NCBI GenBank assembly: GCA_037013685.1
Contig: CM072888.1
Coordinates: 17,036,589-17,100,588, forward strand
Length of the DNA stretch: 64,000 nt
Origin: Acridotheres tristis
Taxonomy: Eukaryota; Chordata; Aves; Passeriformes; Sturnidae
Direction: 5' to 3'
Shown here: piece by piece, positions 61,746-64,000 of the stretch
Layout of the letters: each line of letters begins with the position of its first letter
How positions within the stretch are numbered: position 1 is the first letter of the stretch
Program-made: the position numbers and the translations under genes
Notes under the pieces: generated by a model
Seen by the model: the letters and a program-made list of their open reading frames with translations, nothing else
What the model was told of the DNA's origin: nothing
Database searches by the model: none

Positions 61746-64000
61746 CAGCAGAAAAAGAATAGGGGAGCTTTATTGGAAAGTATAGACATAGATCTTGAGA
61801 TCTGTAATTGCAAACTTTATCATGCTCCCATATTCTTAGAGCACTGCAGCCACAGCAGCACTATTGTGATGTTATTTGTGGCAGATGACTCTGAAGACCC
61901 CTTAGGTCTGGAGATGCCCAAAGCAATCTGTTCTGTTGCTTATCCAGAACACTCAGTGGAACTCAGCTCCTGGGGATCTCATACCTGCTGCTGCAACACT
62001 GACCTTTGCCAGCAGATATGTGGAGCTTATTTTGTGCTGTTAAGGATGAAAGGTGATACATTTTGGGTACCACTCACATTTACAGACACTAAGTAATACT
62101 TATAGCAGTAAGTGTAGAAAGACATTTAATGCAAGGAGAGAAAACATCACTGTAAATCATTGAGGGCATTGCTGTTTCTCTTTGGTCAAGTGGGAATTTG
62201 GGTTTGTGTGCATGACTGTTGTATGCAGAAGAGTCACAGACTCCACAAATAAGGCATTTTTCCCCAAAGCCTGGGTGAAGGGTTTTAATTTTACTAGAGG
62301 TCACTTTTTGTTTCGAACAACTTCTGTTTCCAGAAGAACTGTTCCAGAAGTGGGCTTATCTTTGATGAAATGTTTTGTCAATGTTGTGCTTGTAGAGATG
62401 GCTCTGATGATGTAGGTCATAGCCATCCCCTCTGTTTTGCTATTCCACAGATTAATACAGTGTGCTGCACACAGAATGTGCAGGGGCTGTGTATATCACC
62501 CTAATAGACAGTGTTTGCAAAAGTTATAATTCACAAAGGCAGTCACAGCAATGAATTAAGTGCTCTTGGCATTTTGGAAAGAAAGCCCATTTGAAATCCA
62601 GCTGCTTGCCAGCTGTGGCTATTCATAGCAATTATTACATTGGTTACTTTTTTCACTCCATCTTTTCATTTTAAAAGTGTAATGAATGATTTTATTGCCA
62701 TCTTAAAAGTCTATTTATAATCCATTCATCTTGTGATGAACATGTGTATCCGATTCTCGACCTCTGTTTAATACTCTACAAAGTAGTGTTGCTTACTTTA
62801 AAGTTTTCTTGGCACACTTGTGAGACAATCACATTTCTTAACAGCTTGAGTGACCTTAACTTTCACTCCTATACTACTAGGGTGTGAGTTTTAATCAGGA
62901 TTTAATATATAACTAGGATTTTTTTTTCTCCTCTATGATTTTAGTCATCCCTTCCTTTCATTTCTCTTGGCTAGCAATATCTAGGGAATGACTGGTGATG
63001 CTTGGAGGCACGGCAATATGGGCAGGATTTTGTTAATTGATTCTTTAAGGTACCCACTGCAGTTTTCTTTGCCTATGTGCACGAAATAAGGCATCTGATG
63101 GCCATATGGTCGTGACACTGTTGTTTTAAACCTGTTTGCTCTGGCAGCTGCAATTGCAGTGACCACTTGACTGCAGCACCACATTTTTCAGCTTGTATTC
63201 TCATCTGTCCTGCTGTGGCATTTTTGCTCAGAGTGACTTTGCCCAGAGCTGATGATGGAAGCAGTCTCAGTCACTGCCATGCTGCTGGCAAGCCTGGAGC
63301 CTAGTTGAAGGAGCAGCAGAGGTTAAATGTCTTAGGTGGCCAAGGTTTAGATTCTTGGCACATGGTTGTGGCAATGGGCATTAAAATTTCAGGTATTTTT
63401 GGTCTTATGCTCATGTATTGGCTGTGATCACCCTTCTTAGCTGCCCTGTCCCAGCTTCATGCTCAGAAACTGGGAGATTTGGGCATGTGACCTTGTTGTT
63501 CTAAGATGATAAGATTCTTGATGGGCTGTATCTGTATTTGTAATCCCATCCACTTCTAAGCTCGCTCTGCTGTCCTCTAATTTTCATTAAAATTATTATT
63601 CTGTCAAGCCTCTCTGGATATAAAGGTGAAGATTCATCCCAAAAAAACCAAGCCTCTGTGCTGTGGCCTGGCATCTTCAAGACAAAGCCCATGGTCTATG
63701 ACTGGGTACTGTATTTCCTGACCTACTGGGCAGCACTCTGTGGGCAGGGTGAGGAACGTGGTGGAGGAGCGGCTGGATTTTTTTCTGTAAGTCCCTCTTT
63801 GGAGGGGCATGCCTGATGCTGCTGCTGGTATCAGCCTGCCAGCCTGGGTGTCTGAACAGGGGGCTTTAGCAATCCCCCTCCAGGCATGGCTAAACTGCAA
63901 TAGTTTGGAGGTGGCACTTGCTCCAATGAAAACAAACCATAGGCTGTGGGCCCTGGCCAGTGGAGGTTCATGCCTGAGAACACTGGCTCTGATTTTTATA
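61746..64000. other. Unique non-coding DNA to window end
   Basis: No gene is recognised. The 107-codon plus-strand frame at 61773-62096 contains CCCNTDLCQ, discussed among the rejected items. The block 62600-62760 is AT-rich with ATTACATTGG and GTGTAATGAATGATTTTATTG motifs and could be conserved. The last kilobase is GC-richer, with short open frames on the minus strand that carry no recognisable domain. Confidence 0.55.

Noticed and set aside
61773..62096. 107-codon plus-strand frame containing CCCNTDLCQ, resembling the CCxxDxCN end of Ly6/TGF-beta receptor ectodomains
   Set aside because: The residue after the last Cys is Gln and not the expected Asn, the preceding cysteines do not follow the family spacing, and no signal peptide, membrane segment or splice structure accompanies it. 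It is best read as chance.

Overview
This window looks like bird nuclear DNA with no protein-coding gene that I can support. The strongest evidence is the interspersed repeats. There are seven pieces of CR1 non-LTR retrotransposons (the dominant LINE family of birds and other sauropsids). There is also a solo LTR of the widespread avian endogenous-retrovirus family that begins TGTTGTGGTTTAACCC and ends near AACCAGGACA on the complementary reading. The base composition is AT-rich by eye, with few CpGs. Stops are frequent in all frames on both strands, and no open frame exceeds 165 codons. I cannot name the species. A large intron or an intergenic desert fits best.

Layout. 0-8.2 kb: unique AT-rich DNA with one antisense CR1 3' end (about 1.92-2.43 kb). 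8.2-9.2 kb: the most informative repeat, an antisense CR1 5' segment that keeps the decayed end of ORF1 (esterase-like) and the start of ORF2 (endonuclease). 9.2-31.7 kb: mostly unique sequence with an (AAC)n microsatellite next to a perfect 14-bp hairpin (14.66-14.88 kb), an antisense CR1 end (19.5 kb) and a short sense CR1 end (26.06 kb). 31.7-34.5 kb: two LTR-like blocks on the minus strand. The first is a less certain CpG-richer block with two poly(A) hexamers, and the second is a clear solo LTR. 34.5-50.7 kb: unique sequence with CpG-retaining, TAATTA-bearing blocks that look like conserved enhancers, and a 200-bp T/G-only tract with a 12-G run at 43.78-43.97 kb. 50.7-53.4 kb: a possible TATA box plus a short signal-peptide-like open frame, followed by three CR1 pieces from at least two age classes. 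53.4-64 kb: unique sequence with one old antisense CR1 end at 61.65 kb.

No operon, RNA gene, CRISPR array or other multi-gene system is visible, and I found no convincing new biological system. The items most worth checking are the candidate conserved non-coding elements (39.58-39.90, 42.03-42.22 and 46.48-46.68 kb), the perfect hairpin at 14.85 kb, the possible promoter at 50.68 kb, one acceptor/donor-bounded open segment at 43.98-44.13 kb, and an excess of poly-T over poly-A runs that hints at transcription from the plus strand.
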